Assembly: GCF_002159945.1 (NCBI RefSeq)
Contig: NZ_NFJQ01000003.1
Location: 186,001 to 250,000, forward strand
DNA length: 64,000 nt
Reading direction: 5' to 3'
Origin: Cloacibacillus sp. An23
GTDB lineage: Bacteria > Synergistota > Synergistia > Synergistales > Synergistaceae
The position numbers and the translations under genes were made by a program. Shown here in pieces: positions 33,886-43,005 of the stretch. The first letter of the stretch is position 1. The number at the start of each line of letters is the position of its first letter. Below the pieces are notes generated by a model that did no database searches, had not been told where the DNA came from, and saw only the letters and a program-made list of their open reading frames with translations.

Positions 33886-34857
33886 ATGTCAATTTCACAT
33901 GATTACGACGTAACGGCGTTAGGGGAGCTGCTTGTAGATTTTACGGAGAGCGGAGTCAGCGAGCGCGGTAATTTGTTGTTCGAGGCTAATCCTGGAGGAG
34001 CGCCTTGTAATTTTTTGGCGATGCTCGCGAAGCTGGGACGCAGGACCGCTTTTATCGGAAAAGTCGGAGACGACGTTTTCGGAAGGATGCTTTGCGAACG
34101 TGTCGCAGGATCTGGGATAGACGTTTCCGGCGTCAAATATGATGCTGAGGTTCCGACTACTTTGGCGATAGTGCATAATACGGCGGACGGGGACAGAGAA
34201 TTTGCGTTCTATCGAAATCCTGGGGCGGATCTGACGCTTCGCGCGGAAGAGGTCGATATGGCGAAGATAGCGTCGTCCGGCGTTTTTCATTTCGGCACTC
34301 TGTCTACGACGTCCGCTCCGGCGAGGGCGGCCACTTATGCCGCCGTGGAGTATGCGAAACGCTGCGGCTGTGTAATTTCTTTCGATCCGAATCTGCGCTT
34401 GAATTTATGGCCGGACGCCGAAAGCGCAAGGGAACAAATTGCCTGCGGACTGTCTCGGTGCGACGTTTTAAAAATATCTGACGACGAAGTAGAATTTATG
34501 ACGGGCGAGAAGAATATTTACCGCGGCGTCGAAATCCTTTTGTCCAAATGGAATATCCCTCTCGTGCTGGCCACTATGGGGGCGGGGGGAAGCTGCGCCT
34601 TTTACCGCGGAACGTCCGTATTCGCTCCGCCGTTCCGTATGGACAGCACCGTCGATGCGACCGGAGCGGGAGATACTTTCGGCGGCTGCGCAGTCCATTT
34701 CGTCCTGAAATACGGTTTGGACGCTCTCGACGAGGCCAGGCTGACGGAGATGCTTACTTTCGCTAACGCCGCTGCCGCTTTGATTACGACGCGCCAGGGA
34801 GCGCTCTGCGCGATGCCGGAACCTAAAGAGGTGTTGTCTCTCATAAACTCGCGATAA
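33886..34857 (+). CDS. PfkB-family sugar kinase (fructokinase-like)
   Basis: A roughly 323-residue ribokinase/PfkB-family kinase. It begins with ALGELLVDF, has the glycine motif NPGGAPCNFLAMLAKLG near the N-terminus and the second signature DATGAGDTFGG with the catalytic Asp and anion hole. These features are closest to bacterial fructokinases (ScrK), which make fructose 6-phosphate. ATG 33886 has AGAGGGA upstream; a GTG at 33865 is less likely. It is monocistronic, slightly less GC-rich than its surroundings, and no sugar transporter is adjacent. Confidence 0.88.
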   Translation: MSISHDYDVTALGELLVDFTESGVSERGNLLFEANPGGAPCNFLAMLAKLGRRTAFIGKVGDDVFGRMLCERVAGSGIDVSGVKYDAEVPTTLAIVHNTADGDREFAFYRNPGADLTLRAEEVDMAKIASSGVFHFGTLSTTSAPARAATYAAVEYAKRCGCVISFDPNLRLNLWPDAESAREQIACGLSRCDVLKISDDEVEFMTGEKNIYRGVEILLSKWNIPLVLATMGAGGSCAFYRGTSVFAPPFRMDSTVDATGAGDTFGGCAVHFVLKYGLDALDEARLTEMLTFANAAAALITTRQGALCAMPEPKEVLSLINSR

Positions 34858-34891
34858 TATCGTCTGAATTATATGATTCTCTACAATACGA

Positions 34892-34927
34892 AAAGCGGCC
34901 CGGACTTTCCGAGCCGCTTGTTTTTTT
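34892..34927. terminator. Terminator between sugar kinase and cobalamin operon
   Basis: AAGCGGCCCGG and CCGAGCCGCTT pair around a short loop and are followed by GTTTTTTT on the plus strand. The minus strand has TTTT after the stem, so it may also end the 21-gene cobalamin transcript arriving from the other side. Confidence 0.8.
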
Positions 34928-34948
34928 GTGCCGTCCGTCGATGCGGAC

Positions 34949-36316
34949 TTATTTTAATTTTTTGTATTCCGCGCACTTTTCCACGAACCTTGCCGCGGCT
35001 TTCGGAAATCCCGCGAAGTGGAGGTGGAGGTAGGAGCCGAGGACGCTGCCTTTTGCGTAGCCGGCGGGGTAGGTTTCGCCGGTGCGGGTTTTGGTGAAGA
35101 GGAAGGCGTGCGGGATTTCTTCGAGCGGCTCGGCGCTTGAGAAGTGGAATTCGTGTCCGTGCAGCTCTTCGCCCGCCGCGGCGATTACGGTGTCGCGCAG
35201 GGCTTTCGCCGTGACGTAGCCGACGGTGCGCAGGCGGTCGTTCATTTTGCAGCTCATTGGGATCACGCCGCACATTTCGTGCGCCGCGCCTTCGAAGTCT
35301 TTTATCTCGCGCGTGAGGTACATGAAGCCGCCGCATTCGGCGTATATCGGAACGCCGTCCGACGCGGCGCGCGCTATGGATTCTTTCATGGTTTTGTTGG
35401 CGGTGAGCCGCGCGGCGAATATTTCGGGGAATCCGCCGCCGAAGATGAGGCCGCCGCATTCGGGCGCGCGTTCGTCGTGCAGCGGGCTGAAGGTGACGAT
35501 TTCCGCGCCCGCGGCTTCGAGCGCGGCTATGCTCTCTGGGTAGTAGAAGGAGAAGGCTTCGTCGCGCGCGACGGCTATTCTGACGCGCGGACGCGTGCGG
35601 CGGGGCTCTTCCGCCTCTTCGAGCGCGGGGGCTGAGCGCGCGAGTTCGAGCAGTTTGTCGAAGTTTATCGCGGGCTCTATCATTCTGCGCACGTTTTCTA
35701 TATGTTCGCGGTTGTCGTTTTCTTCTACTGGGAGCAAGCCGAGATGGCGTTCGCGCACTTCGGCGGCTTTGTCGCGCGGCACGGCGCCGGCGACGGGGAG
35801 GCCGAGGCGTTCTATCGCCTCCGTCACCATCGCGCGGTGGCTGTCGGAGCCGTAACGGTTGACGATTACGCCGCAGAGGTTCACCTCGGGGTCGTAGTCG
35901 CGGAAGCCTTTGGCTATCGCGGCGGCGCTTTCGCCCATCGAGCGCACGTCTATGACGAGCAGGACGGGCGCGCGCAGCGCCTTCGCTATCGCCGCGGTGC
36001 TGCTGATTCCGCCGCGTCCGCCGTCGTAGAGGCCCATGACGCCTTCGATGATTGAAACGTCCGCGCCGCGCGAGGACGAGACGAATATTTTTTTCATCGT
36101 CTCTTCGTCGGTGAGCCACGTGTCTAGGTTGTCGGCGCGGCCTCCGGCGGCGAGCGCAAGGTAGCCGGGGTCTATGTAGTCCGGGCCGACCTTGTACGGG
36201 TGGACGCGCAGTCCGCGCGCGGCGAGCGCGGCGACTATCCCGCTCGTCACCGTCGTTTTGCCGCTGCCGCTGTGGACGGCGGCGATGAGTATGCGCGGGC
36301 GCTCCGCCGTCTTCAT
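34949..36316 (-). CDS. cbiA: Cobyrinate a,c-diamide synthase
   Basis: A 455-residue glutamine amidotransferase of the CbiA family. The N-terminal P-loop domain begins with HSGSGKTT (15-22), and the C-terminal class I-like amidotransferase domain has the catalytic Cys in AECGGFMYL (about 335). It amidates the a and c side chains of cobyrinate using Gln and ATP. Last gene of the operon, two bases after cbiP. Confidence 0.95.
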   Translation of the reverse strand: MKTAERPRILIAAVHSGSGKTTVTSGIVAALAARGLRVHPYKVGPDYIDPGYLALAAGGRADNLDTWLTDEETMKKIFVSSSRGADVSIIEGVMGLYDGGRGGISSTAAIAKALRAPVLLVIDVRSMGESAAAIAKGFRDYDPEVNLCGVIVNRYGSDSHRAMVTEAIERLGLPVAGAVPRDKAAEVRERHLGLLPVEENDNREHIENVRRMIEPAINFDKLLELARSAPALEEAEEPRRTRPRVRIAVARDEAFSFYYPESIAALEAAGAEIVTFSPLHDERAPECGGLIFGGGFPEIFAARLTANKTMKESIARAASDGVPIYAECGGFMYLTREIKDFEGAAHEMCGVIPMSCKMNDRLRTVGYVTAKALRDTVIAAAGEELHGHEFHFSSAEPLEEIPHAFLFTKTRTGETYPAGYAKGSVLGSYLHLHFAGFPKAAARFVEKCAEYKKLK

Positions 36317-36317
36317 T

Positions 36318-37826
36318 TTATTTCACTCCCGAGATTTTCACGATGTAGTCGATGTCGAGGTTTTTCCGCGCGTGCGCGGCGAGCGCGTCGTAGGCGGCCT
36401 CTTTCGCGGCGCTCGTGGAGACGGGCGCGCGTTCGGGCAGGCCGCGGCGGCGGCGCAGAGCGTTGAGCCACGCGGCGCGGAAGAGGTCGTTGTGGAAGGC
36501 GTTGTGCAGGTAGCTTCCCGCCGCGCGCAGCTCTGCGTCGGCGAGGCCGTCGGCCCGTCCGTCGAACTCGAAGAGCGGCGCGAAATTCGGGTCGTCGCGC
36601 GTCGGGCGGGTTTCGCCGAAATGTATCTCGTAGCCGTCTACCTGCGTCTCCGTCGTAAAGTACGGGTGTATCGCGCGGCCGCGGCGGCGTATGACGGTCT
36701 TTTCCTCGCCGAAGGTCGTGACGGCGGGCAGAAGGCCGAGGCCCTCTATTTCGGGAATTTGCTCGTTGTCGCGCAGGTGTGAGTCGTCTATCTTTTCGCC
36801 CATCATCTGGTAGCCGCCGCAGAGGCCGTAGACCGTGCCGCCGTTTTCGTAGAAGCGGCGGATTCCGCCGGCGAGGCCGGAGTCGATTAGATATTTCATG
36901 TCGAGCACTGTGCTTTTCGTGCCTGGCAGGACGACCGCGTCGAGGCGCGGAAGCTGCGCGGGCGACGACAGCTCTATTATCTCGACGTCGGGCTCGAAGC
37001 GGAACGCCTCGATGTCGGTGTGGTTCGAGACGCGCGGGAATTTCACTACGCCGACGCGCAGCTTTTCAGCGCAGTCTCCGCTGCCGCTGTTCCAGTTGAG
37101 GCTCAGGATGTCTTCGCCTTCGATGATTATGTCGGTGAGCCACGGCATGACGCCAACGACCTTGACGCCGGTGTATTTTTCGGTCCATTCAACCGCGTCC
37201 TGGAAGAGCGATATGTCGCCGCGGAATTTGTTGAAGATTATGCCTTTGACGCGATGCCTGTCCTCGCCGAGAAGCTCCAGCGTGCCGACGACTGAGGCGA
37301 GCGAGCCGCCGCGGTCGACGTCGGTGACTAAGATTACAGGTACGTCGGCCTCGCGCGCGACGCGCATGTTCGCTATCTCGCCCGCGTTGAGGTTTATCTC
37401 GGCGGGGCTGCCCGCGCCCTCGCAGACCATGAGGTCGAAGTTTTTATCTATTATTGAGAGAGCTTCGCGCACCGTCTCGATGCCGCGGCTCATCGTGAAG
37501 TCCTTGTAATAATTTTTGTCGCAGGGCGCGTCGCAGACTTTGCCCATGAGGACGATCTCAGACGAAACGTCCTTGCGCGGCTTGAGGAGTATCGGGTTCA
37601 TGAAGGCCTGCGGCTCGACGCGCGCCGCCTCGGCCTGCACGCCCTGCGCGCGGCCCATCTCGAGGCCGTCCGCAGTCACGTAGGAGTTGTTGGACATGTT
37701 CTGTGACTTGAAGGGGCAGACTTTGTAGCCCATGTCGGAGAAGATGCGGCAGAGCGCCGTCGCGATGAAGCTCTTTCCGCTGTCGCTGCTCGTACCCTGT
37801 ACCATGACGCCTTTCATATTATCCAC
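36318..37826 (-). CDS. cbiP: Cobyric acid synthase
   Basis: A 502-residue CobQ/CbiP enzyme, normal length. It has the N-terminal VQGTSSDSGKS ATP loop, the CDAPCDKNYYKD-adjacent region, and the amidotransferase Cys in GLCGGYQMMG (about 340). It amidates side chains b, d, e and g of adenosylcobyrinate diamide. It lies between the adenosyltransferase and cbiA genes. Confidence 0.96.
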   Translation of the reverse strand: MDNMKGVMVQGTSSDSGKSFIATALCRIFSDMGYKVCPFKSQNMSNNSYVTADGLEMGRAQGVQAEAARVEPQAFMNPILLKPRKDVSSEIVLMGKVCDAPCDKNYYKDFTMSRGIETVREALSIIDKNFDLMVCEGAGSPAEINLNAGEIANMRVAREADVPVILVTDVDRGGSLASVVGTLELLGEDRHRVKGIIFNKFRGDISLFQDAVEWTEKYTGVKVVGVMPWLTDIIIEGEDILSLNWNSGSGDCAEKLRVGVVKFPRVSNHTDIEAFRFEPDVEIIELSSPAQLPRLDAVVLPGTKSTVLDMKYLIDSGLAGGIRRFYENGGTVYGLCGGYQMMGEKIDDSHLRDNEQIPEIEGLGLLPAVTTFGEEKTVIRRRGRAIHPYFTTETQVDGYEIHFGETRPTRDDPNFAPLFEFDGRADGLADAELRAAGSYLHNAFHNDLFRAAWLNALRRRRGLPERAPVSTSAAKEAAYDALAAHARKNLDIDYIVKISGVK

Positions 37827-37833
37827 CGCCGTT

Positions 37834-38328
37834 TCAGTATTCTATGCCTTCGCGCGCGGGGACTCCGGCGTCGAAGAAATGTTTGACCTTTTCCATGGAA
37901 GTGACGAGCCCCGCGCGCTCCACAAGCTCGCGCGGCGCGCGGCGGCCCGTCATCACTATTTCGGTATTTTCGGGGCGTTCGTCCAGAAGCGCGAGCACCT
38001 CGTCCGTGCTCACGCATTTATGGCGCAGTGCGGCCATTATCTCGTCGAGCACGAGCAGGTCGGGCGCGCCATCTTTGAGCACGCGCTCCGCCTCTTTGAG
38101 CAGCGGGCACGGTTTTGAGCACGGGCCGCTTTTGCGTCCCATCGGGCACTGCGTCACGGGCAGGCCGATTTTTTCAGCCATGACGTGCTCGCCGCAGCGC
38201 TCGGCCTTGAGGAACTGTATGACGCGCGCTTTGTGCCCGTGTCCGAGCGCGCGCAGGCAGAGGCCGAAGGCCGCAGTCGTCTTGCCTTTGCCGTCGCCCG
38301 TGTATATCTGGACTTCGCCCCTGCGCAT
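37834..38328 (-). CDS. cobO: Corrinoid adenosyltransferase
   Basis: A 164-residue CobO/BtuR/CobA-type ATP:corrinoid adenosyltransferase. The unusual P-loop GDGKGKTT (11-18) and the VLDEIMAAL strand are diagnostic. It transfers the 5'-deoxyadenosyl group to cobalt before side-chain amidation by CbiP. An insertion CPMGRKSGPCSKPC carries three Cys. Its start directly abuts the hemL stop. Confidence 0.95.
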   Translation of the reverse strand: MRRGEVQIYTGDGKGKTTAAFGLCLRALGHGHKARVIQFLKAERCGEHVMAEKIGLPVTQCPMGRKSGPCSKPCPLLKEAERVLKDGAPDLLVLDEIMAALRHKCVSTDEVLALLDERPENTEIVMTGRRAPRELVERAGLVTSMEKVKHFFDAGVPAREGIEY

Positions 38329-39690
38329 TTAGAAGCCGTCCGACTCTATCGTCGTCTTCGCCGCGTCGAGGAAATATTCTATATCCTCGTTCGTGTGCGC
38401 GGCGCTGAGGAACATCGCCTCGAACTGCGACGGGGCCATAAGCACGCCGCGCGCGAGCATCCCGTTGAAGAACCGCGCGTAGCGCGCCGTGTCGCATTTT
38501 TTCGCGTCGGCGTAGCTGTATACGGGCGTTTCGGAGAAAAAGACCGTCGAGAGCGACTCTATGCCCTGCACGAAGGCGCGCAGCCCTTTTTCCGCGAACA
38601 TCGTCGCGAGGCCCGCGCCGAGCGAGGCGCGCAGGTAGTTGAGGTCTCTGTATATGTTCGGGTTGTCGCGCAGCGTCTTGAGCGTCGCGAGCCCTGCGGC
38701 CATAGCGAGCGGATTGCCTGAGAGAGTCCCGGCCTGATAGACGGGACCGAGCGGCGCGACGCAGCTCATCACGTCGCGGCGTCCGCCGTAAGCGCCGACC
38801 GGGAGGCCGCCGCCGATTATCTTTCCGAAGGTCGAGAGGTCCGGCGTCACGCCGAAGTAGCCCGAGGCACAGTTTATGCCGAGACGGAAGCCAGTGATGA
38901 CCTCGTCGAATATCAGCAGGGCGCCGTAACGCGCCGTTATCTCGCGCAGCCTTTCGAGGAAGCCTTTTTTCCCTGGGATCAGCCGTCCGCAGTGAGTATG
39001 CTCCTCCCACTCGCCGCAGGCGGGCACTGGGTCGTATCCCTCTTCGGGCAGGACGACGCCCATGTTCGCCGCGACGGGCTCGACTATGACGGCGGCGATG
39101 TGCTCGCCGTGTTCGGCGAATATTTTTTCAAGCCCGTCTGCGTCGTTGTATGCGCAGGTCAGCGTCGTCGCGGCCGTGCCGCGCGTTACTCCCGCGCTGT
39201 CGGGCTGGCCCGCGGTCGCGAGGCCGGAGCCCGCCTTGACGAGCATCGAGTCCGAGTGTCCGTGGTAGCAGCCTTCGAACTTCACGACGAGCTCGCGTCC
39301 CGTGAAGCCGCGCGCGACGCGCAGAGCAGAGAGCACCGCCTCCGTGCCCGACGAGACCATGCGCACCATCTCGACGCCGGGGACGAGCGAGCAGACGAGC
39401 TCCGCCATCTCGACCTCGGCCTCGGTCGGCAGGCCGAAGCTCGCGCCGCGCTCGGCGGCCTTCGTCACGGCCTCTACGATAGGCTCGTAGGCGTGGCCGA
39501 GAATGAGCGGCCCCCACGAGCCGATGTAGTCAGTGTATTTCTTTCCGTTTTCGTCCCAGAGGTACTGCCCTTTGGCGCGCGACGCGAACACAGGCGTGCC
39601 GCCGACGCTTCTGAATGCGCGGACGGGGCTGTTGACGCCTCCGGGGATCACGCGCTCGGCGCGCGCGAAGAGTTCCGCGTTGCGGTCCAT
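38329..39690 (-). CDS. hemL: Glutamate-1-semialdehyde 2,1-aminomutase with Cys/His insertion
   Basis: A 453-residue PLP enzyme converting glutamate 1-semialdehyde to 5-aminolevulinate. The PLP Lys is Lys290 in STFGKIIGGGLPVGAYGG. Typical HemL proteins have about 430 residues; here roughly 20-25 extra residues (about 216-240, containing CGEWEEHTHCG) lie between the VEPVAANMGVV strand and the FLERLREI helix. The Cys/His spacing suggests a possible metal site. The stop of hemB overlaps its ATG by one base. Confidence 0.94.
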   Translation of the reverse strand: MDRNAELFARAERVIPGGVNSPVRAFRSVGGTPVFASRAKGQYLWDENGKKYTDYIGSWGPLILGHAYEPIVEAVTKAAERGASFGLPTEAEVEMAELVCSLVPGVEMVRMVSSGTEAVLSALRVARGFTGRELVVKFEGCYHGHSDSMLVKAGSGLATAGQPDSAGVTRGTAATTLTCAYNDADGLEKIFAEHGEHIAAVIVEPVAANMGVVLPEEGYDPVPACGEWEEHTHCGRLIPGKKGFLERLREITARYGALLIFDEVITGFRLGINCASGYFGVTPDLSTFGKIIGGGLPVGAYGGRRDVMSCVAPLGPVYQAGTLSGNPLAMAAGLATLKTLRDNPNIYRDLNYLRASLGAGLATMFAEKGLRAFVQGIESLSTVFFSETPVYSYADAKKCDTARYARFFNGMLARGVLMAPSQFEAMFLSAAHTNEDIEYFLDAAKTTIESDGF

Positions 39691-40664
39691 TAGAGGCGGC
39701 CCTCCTTCATCATCTTCGCGAGCTCGGGCGCGAAGTAGGTGACGATTATGTCAGCGCCCGCGCGCGCGAGGCAGACGGCGCTCTCCGCGACGACGCGCTC
39801 CTCGTCGAGCCAGCCGTTCGCCGCGGCGGCCTTTATCATCGAGTACTCGCCGCTGACGCAGTACGCGCCGGTCGGCACGTCGAAGGCGTCTTTTACCTTC
39901 GAGAGCACGTCGAGGTAGGGCAGCCCCGGCTTCACCATTATCATGTCCGCGCCTTCCTCGATGTCGAGCTCCGCCTCGCGCAGAGCCTCGCGCACGTTGC
40001 GCGGGTCCATCTGGTAGCTGCGGCGGTCGCCGAAGGCCGGCGTCGAGCCCGCGGCCTCGCGGAACGGGCCGTAGAAGGCCGAGGCGTACTTGACGGCGTA
40101 GGAGAATATTATCGTCTCGTCCATTCCCGCCGCGTCGAGCGCCTCGCGTATCGCGCCGACGCGCCCGTCCATCATGTCGGAGGGAGCGACGACGTCGGCC
40201 CCGGCCTGCGCCTGCGAGAGCGCCGTCTTCGCGAGCAGTTCGACCGTCGGGTCGTTGTCCACCGTCTCGCCTTTGAGCAGTCCGCAGTGTCCGTGCGAGG
40301 TGTACTCGCAGAGGCAGACGTCGCACATAAACGTCATCTCGGGGAAATTTTTCTTTCCGACGCGAAGCGCCTGCTGGATAACGCCGTTCTCGTCCCACGC
40401 GCCGCTTCCGCATTCGTCCTTATGCTCGGGCAGGCCGAAGAGAAGTATCGACTTTATTCCGGCGTTCGCCGTCTCTTCGAGGAATTTCGGGAATGTGTCG
40501 GGGCTGTAGCGCTTCTGTCCCGGCATCGCGGGGATGTCTTCGATTATGTTTTTGCCCTCGCGTATAAAGACCGGATAGACGAGCATCGACGGGGAAAGCC
40601 TCGTCTCCGCCGCCATGTCGCGTATCGCCGCCGTTCTTCTGAGCCTGCGCGGTCTGAATATCAT
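39690..40664 (-). CDS. hemB: Porphobilinogen synthase (ALA dehydratase)
   Basis: A 324-residue HemB. The zinc-binding motif [14 protein letters not shown] gives Cys117, Cys119 and Cys127, so it is of the zinc type; the two Schiff-base Lys are Lys192 (YAVKYAS) and Lys245 (MVKPGLPY). It condenses two 5-aminolevulinate molecules to porphobilinogen. It overlaps the upstream cobA-hemD gene by 4 bases. Confidence 0.97.
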   Translation of the reverse strand: MIFRPRRLRRTAAIRDMAAETRLSPSMLVYPVFIREGKNIIEDIPAMPGQKRYSPDTFPKFLEETANAGIKSILLFGLPEHKDECGSGAWDENGVIQQALRVGKKNFPEMTFMCDVCLCEYTSHGHCGLLKGETVDNDPTVELLAKTALSQAQAGADVVAPSDMMDGRVGAIREALDAAGMDETIIFSYAVKYASAFYGPFREAAGSTPAFGDRRSYQMDPRNVREALREAELDIEEGADMIMVKPGLPYLDVLSKVKDAFDVPTGAYCVSGEYSMIKAAAANGWLDEERVVAESAVCLARAGADIIVTYFAPELAKMMKEGRL

Positions 40665-42118
40665 CTTTCATCGACCTCCAGTGTTTTTATCAGTGAATCG
40701 AGGGTCGCCTTCGCGGCGGTCCTTATTTCTTCAAAGCCGTGCCTCGCCGCCTCTTCCGCGGTCTGCCGCCCTATGCAGCAGGCGGTCTTCACGACGGGTC
40801 CGCCGAAGGCCGCGACGAAGCCGCGCACCGTGGACGCGCTGGTGAAGAGCGCCGCGTCCGCGTCTTCCGGCAGCGCCGCGGGCTTTTCGTATGTTGTCTC
40901 ATAAAGCGCAAATTCTGTAAAGTCCGCGCCAGCCGCGCGAAGATGCTCCGTCAGCTCGGGCGAGCCGTCCTTCGCGCGAAGCATTAAAATTTTGCCGCCC
41001 GCGGCGAGCGGGGCTAGGCCGTCGGCGAGCGACGCGCCGTCGTAGACCTCGGGCACGTAGTCAACGGCGAGGCCGCGCGCGCGAAGGGCTTCGGCGGTCG
41101 CTTTGCCTATCGCGGCTATCTTCGCGCCGCCCGTCTCGCGCACGTCGCGCCCCTCTTTCGCGAGAAGTTCGAAGAACGTTTCGACGCCCGTCGCGCTCGT
41201 GAAGCCTATCCACGAGTATCCCGAAAGCGGCGGCAGTTTCACGTCGAGCGCGCGCGTCGATATGCAGGGGCACTCGACGACCTCGGCGCCCTTCGCGCGC
41301 AGCTTCGCGGACAGTTTTCCCGCGCGTCCGCGCGGGCGCGTGACTATGAGCTTGCGCCCGGAGAGCGGGAGGAATTTCTTCCATTCAAATTCTTTTCCGA
41401 GAGCCGCGACCGCGCCGACGATTATGACGGCGGGCGAACGAAGCTCCGCGCGCGCCGCGATTTCGGTCAGAGTGGCGAGCGTGCCTTCTATGCGGCGCTG
41501 GCGCGCCGTCGTGCCGCGTTCTACGGCGGCGGCCGGAGTGTCGGGGGACATGCCGGCCTTCGTGAGAGCCGCGCATATTTCGGGAAGCGCCGAGGCCCCC
41601 ATGAGGAAGAGCAGAGTTCCGCCGAGGCGCGCGAGCGCGGCGTAGTCGGTGTCGGCTATGCCGCCCTCCTTCGTGTGCGCCGTGATTATGTGCAGCGAGG
41701 CGGCGAGGCCGCGGTGCGTGACGGGGATGCCCGCCGCGGAAGGCGCGGCTATCGCCGAGGTCACGCCAGGCACGACCTCGAACTCGATATTTTCTTTTTT
41801 GAGCGCCTCGATCTCCTCGCCGCCGCGTCCGAAGACGAATGGGTCGCCGCCCTTGAGGCGCACGACTTTCTTTCCTTCGAGCGCTTTCGCAACGAGTATC
41901 TTTTCTATCTCGCGCTGCGGCACGGGGTGGCGTCCGCCCTCCTTGCCGACGTTTATCTTCTCAGCGTGCTCGGGCATCATCGCGAGCACGCCGTCACCGA
42001 CGAGCCTGTCGAAGACTATCGCGTCGGCCTGCTCCATCACCTCGCGCCCGCGCAGCGTGAGCAGCCCCGCGTCTCCGGGGCCCGCGCCGACGAGCCAGAC
42101 CTTTCCGGCGGTCATCAC
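40661..42118 (-). CDS. cobA-hemD: Fused uroporphyrinogen-III C-methyltransferase/uroporphyrinogen-III synthase
   Basis: A 485-residue fusion. Residues about 5-245 are SUMT ([43 protein letters not shown]), which makes precorrin-2 by two methylations. Residues about 255-480 are HemD ([35 protein letters not shown]), which cyclises hydroxymethylbilane with ring D inversion. The fusion is known in clostridia and relatives. It overlaps hemC and hemB by 4 bases each. Confidence 0.95.
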   Translation of the reverse strand: MMTAGKVWLVGAGPGDAGLLTLRGREVMEQADAIVFDRLVGDGVLAMMPEHAEKINVGKEGGRHPVPQREIEKILVAKALEGKKVVRLKGGDPFVFGRGGEEIEALKKENIEFEVVPGVTSAIAAPSAAGIPVTHRGLAASLHIITAHTKEGGIADTDYAALARLGGTLLFLMGASALPEICAALTKAGMSPDTPAAAVERGTTARQRRIEGTLATLTEIAARAELRSPAVIIVGAVAALGKEFEWKKFLPLSGRKLIVTRPRGRAGKLSAKLRAKGAEVVECPCISTRALDVKLPPLSGYSWIGFTSATGVETFFELLAKEGRDVRETGGAKIAAIGKATAEALRARGLAVDYVPEVYDGASLADGLAPLAAGGKILMLRAKDGSPELTEHLRAAGADFTEFALYETTYEKPAALPEDADAALFTSASTVRGFVAAFGGPVVKTACCIGRQTAEEAARHGFEEIRTAAKATLDSLIKTLEVDER

Positions 42119-43005
42119 TTTCCCTCCTTCAGACGGCGCGCGAGCGCGCGCGCCATTTCTTCGGCTTCCTCGGGAAGTCCCGAGACGGAGCCTTTCGCGT
42201 ATATCCCGTTCGCTTCGTCGGCGTAGAAGCCGCGAAGCGTCATCTTTCCTTCTTTTATCTCAGCGTATGCCCCGACCGGCGCTGTGCAGCCGCCGCCGAG
42301 CTCCGCGGAAAATCCACGCTCGGCGAGCGCGCAGAACGCCGCGTCCGAACAGCGCACTGCGTCCAGATAGTCGCAGCTCTCGCCCGCGCGTCCCTGGCAG
42401 GCCATGATTCCCTGCCCGGGCGCGGGGATTATCTCGTCCACCGTGAAATATCTGGAAATCCTGCCGTCGAGGCCGATTCGCTTAAGTCCGGCCGCGGCGA
42501 GCACGAGCGCGGAGAACTGCCCCTCGTCGAGCTTGCGCAGCCGCGTGTTGACGTTTCCGCGCACGGGCTCGACGCGCATGTTCGGGAAGAGCTTCGCGAG
42601 CTGAAGGCGGCGGCGCGCCGACGAGCAGCCGAGCGGCAGAGCTTCGGAAATTTCCGCGACGCCACCGGGAAGCACGAGCGCGTCGCGCGCGTCCTCGCGT
42701 TTCGAATAGGCCACTATCGGCAGCTCGTCGTTCGGATACATCGGCACGTCTTTCAAGCTGTGGACGGCGACGTCGATTTCGCCGCTGCGCAGCGCATCTT
42801 CGAGCTCCTGCGTGAAGAGCCCCTTTATGCCGAATTTATCGGAAGCCTCGGAAAAGGGCTTCATGTTCACGTCGCCCGTCGTCGTCATCGGCACGAGCTC
42901 GGCGCGCAAATCGGGGTTAGCGGCCTCGACCGCCTCCATAACCAGGCGCGTCTGCGCGAGCGCGAGCGCGCTCTTGCGGCTTCCGAAACGGATCACTCTT
43001 GTCAT
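42115..43005 (-). CDS. hemC: Hydroxymethylbilane synthase
   Basis: A 296-residue porphobilinogen deaminase. VHSLKDVP holds the catalytic Asp86, and GGGCTAPVGAYA holds Cys240, which carries the dipyrromethane cofactor. The true start is ATG 43005, overlapping the stop of the previous gene; the frame is open much further upstream only because it shadows that gene. It polymerises four porphobilinogens. Confidence 0.96.
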   Translation of the reverse strand: MTRVIRFGSRKSALALAQTRLVMEAVEAANPDLRAELVPMTTTGDVNMKPFSEASDKFGIKGLFTQELEDALRSGEIDVAVHSLKDVPMYPNDELPIVAYSKREDARDALVLPGGVAEISEALPLGCSSARRRLQLAKLFPNMRVEPVRGNVNTRLRKLDEGQFSALVLAAAGLKRIGLDGRISRYFTVDEIIPAPGQGIMACQGRAGESCDYLDAVRCSDAAFCALAERGFSAELGGGCTAPVGAYAEIKEGKMTLRGFYADEANGIYAKGSVSGLPEEAEEMARALARRLKEGK

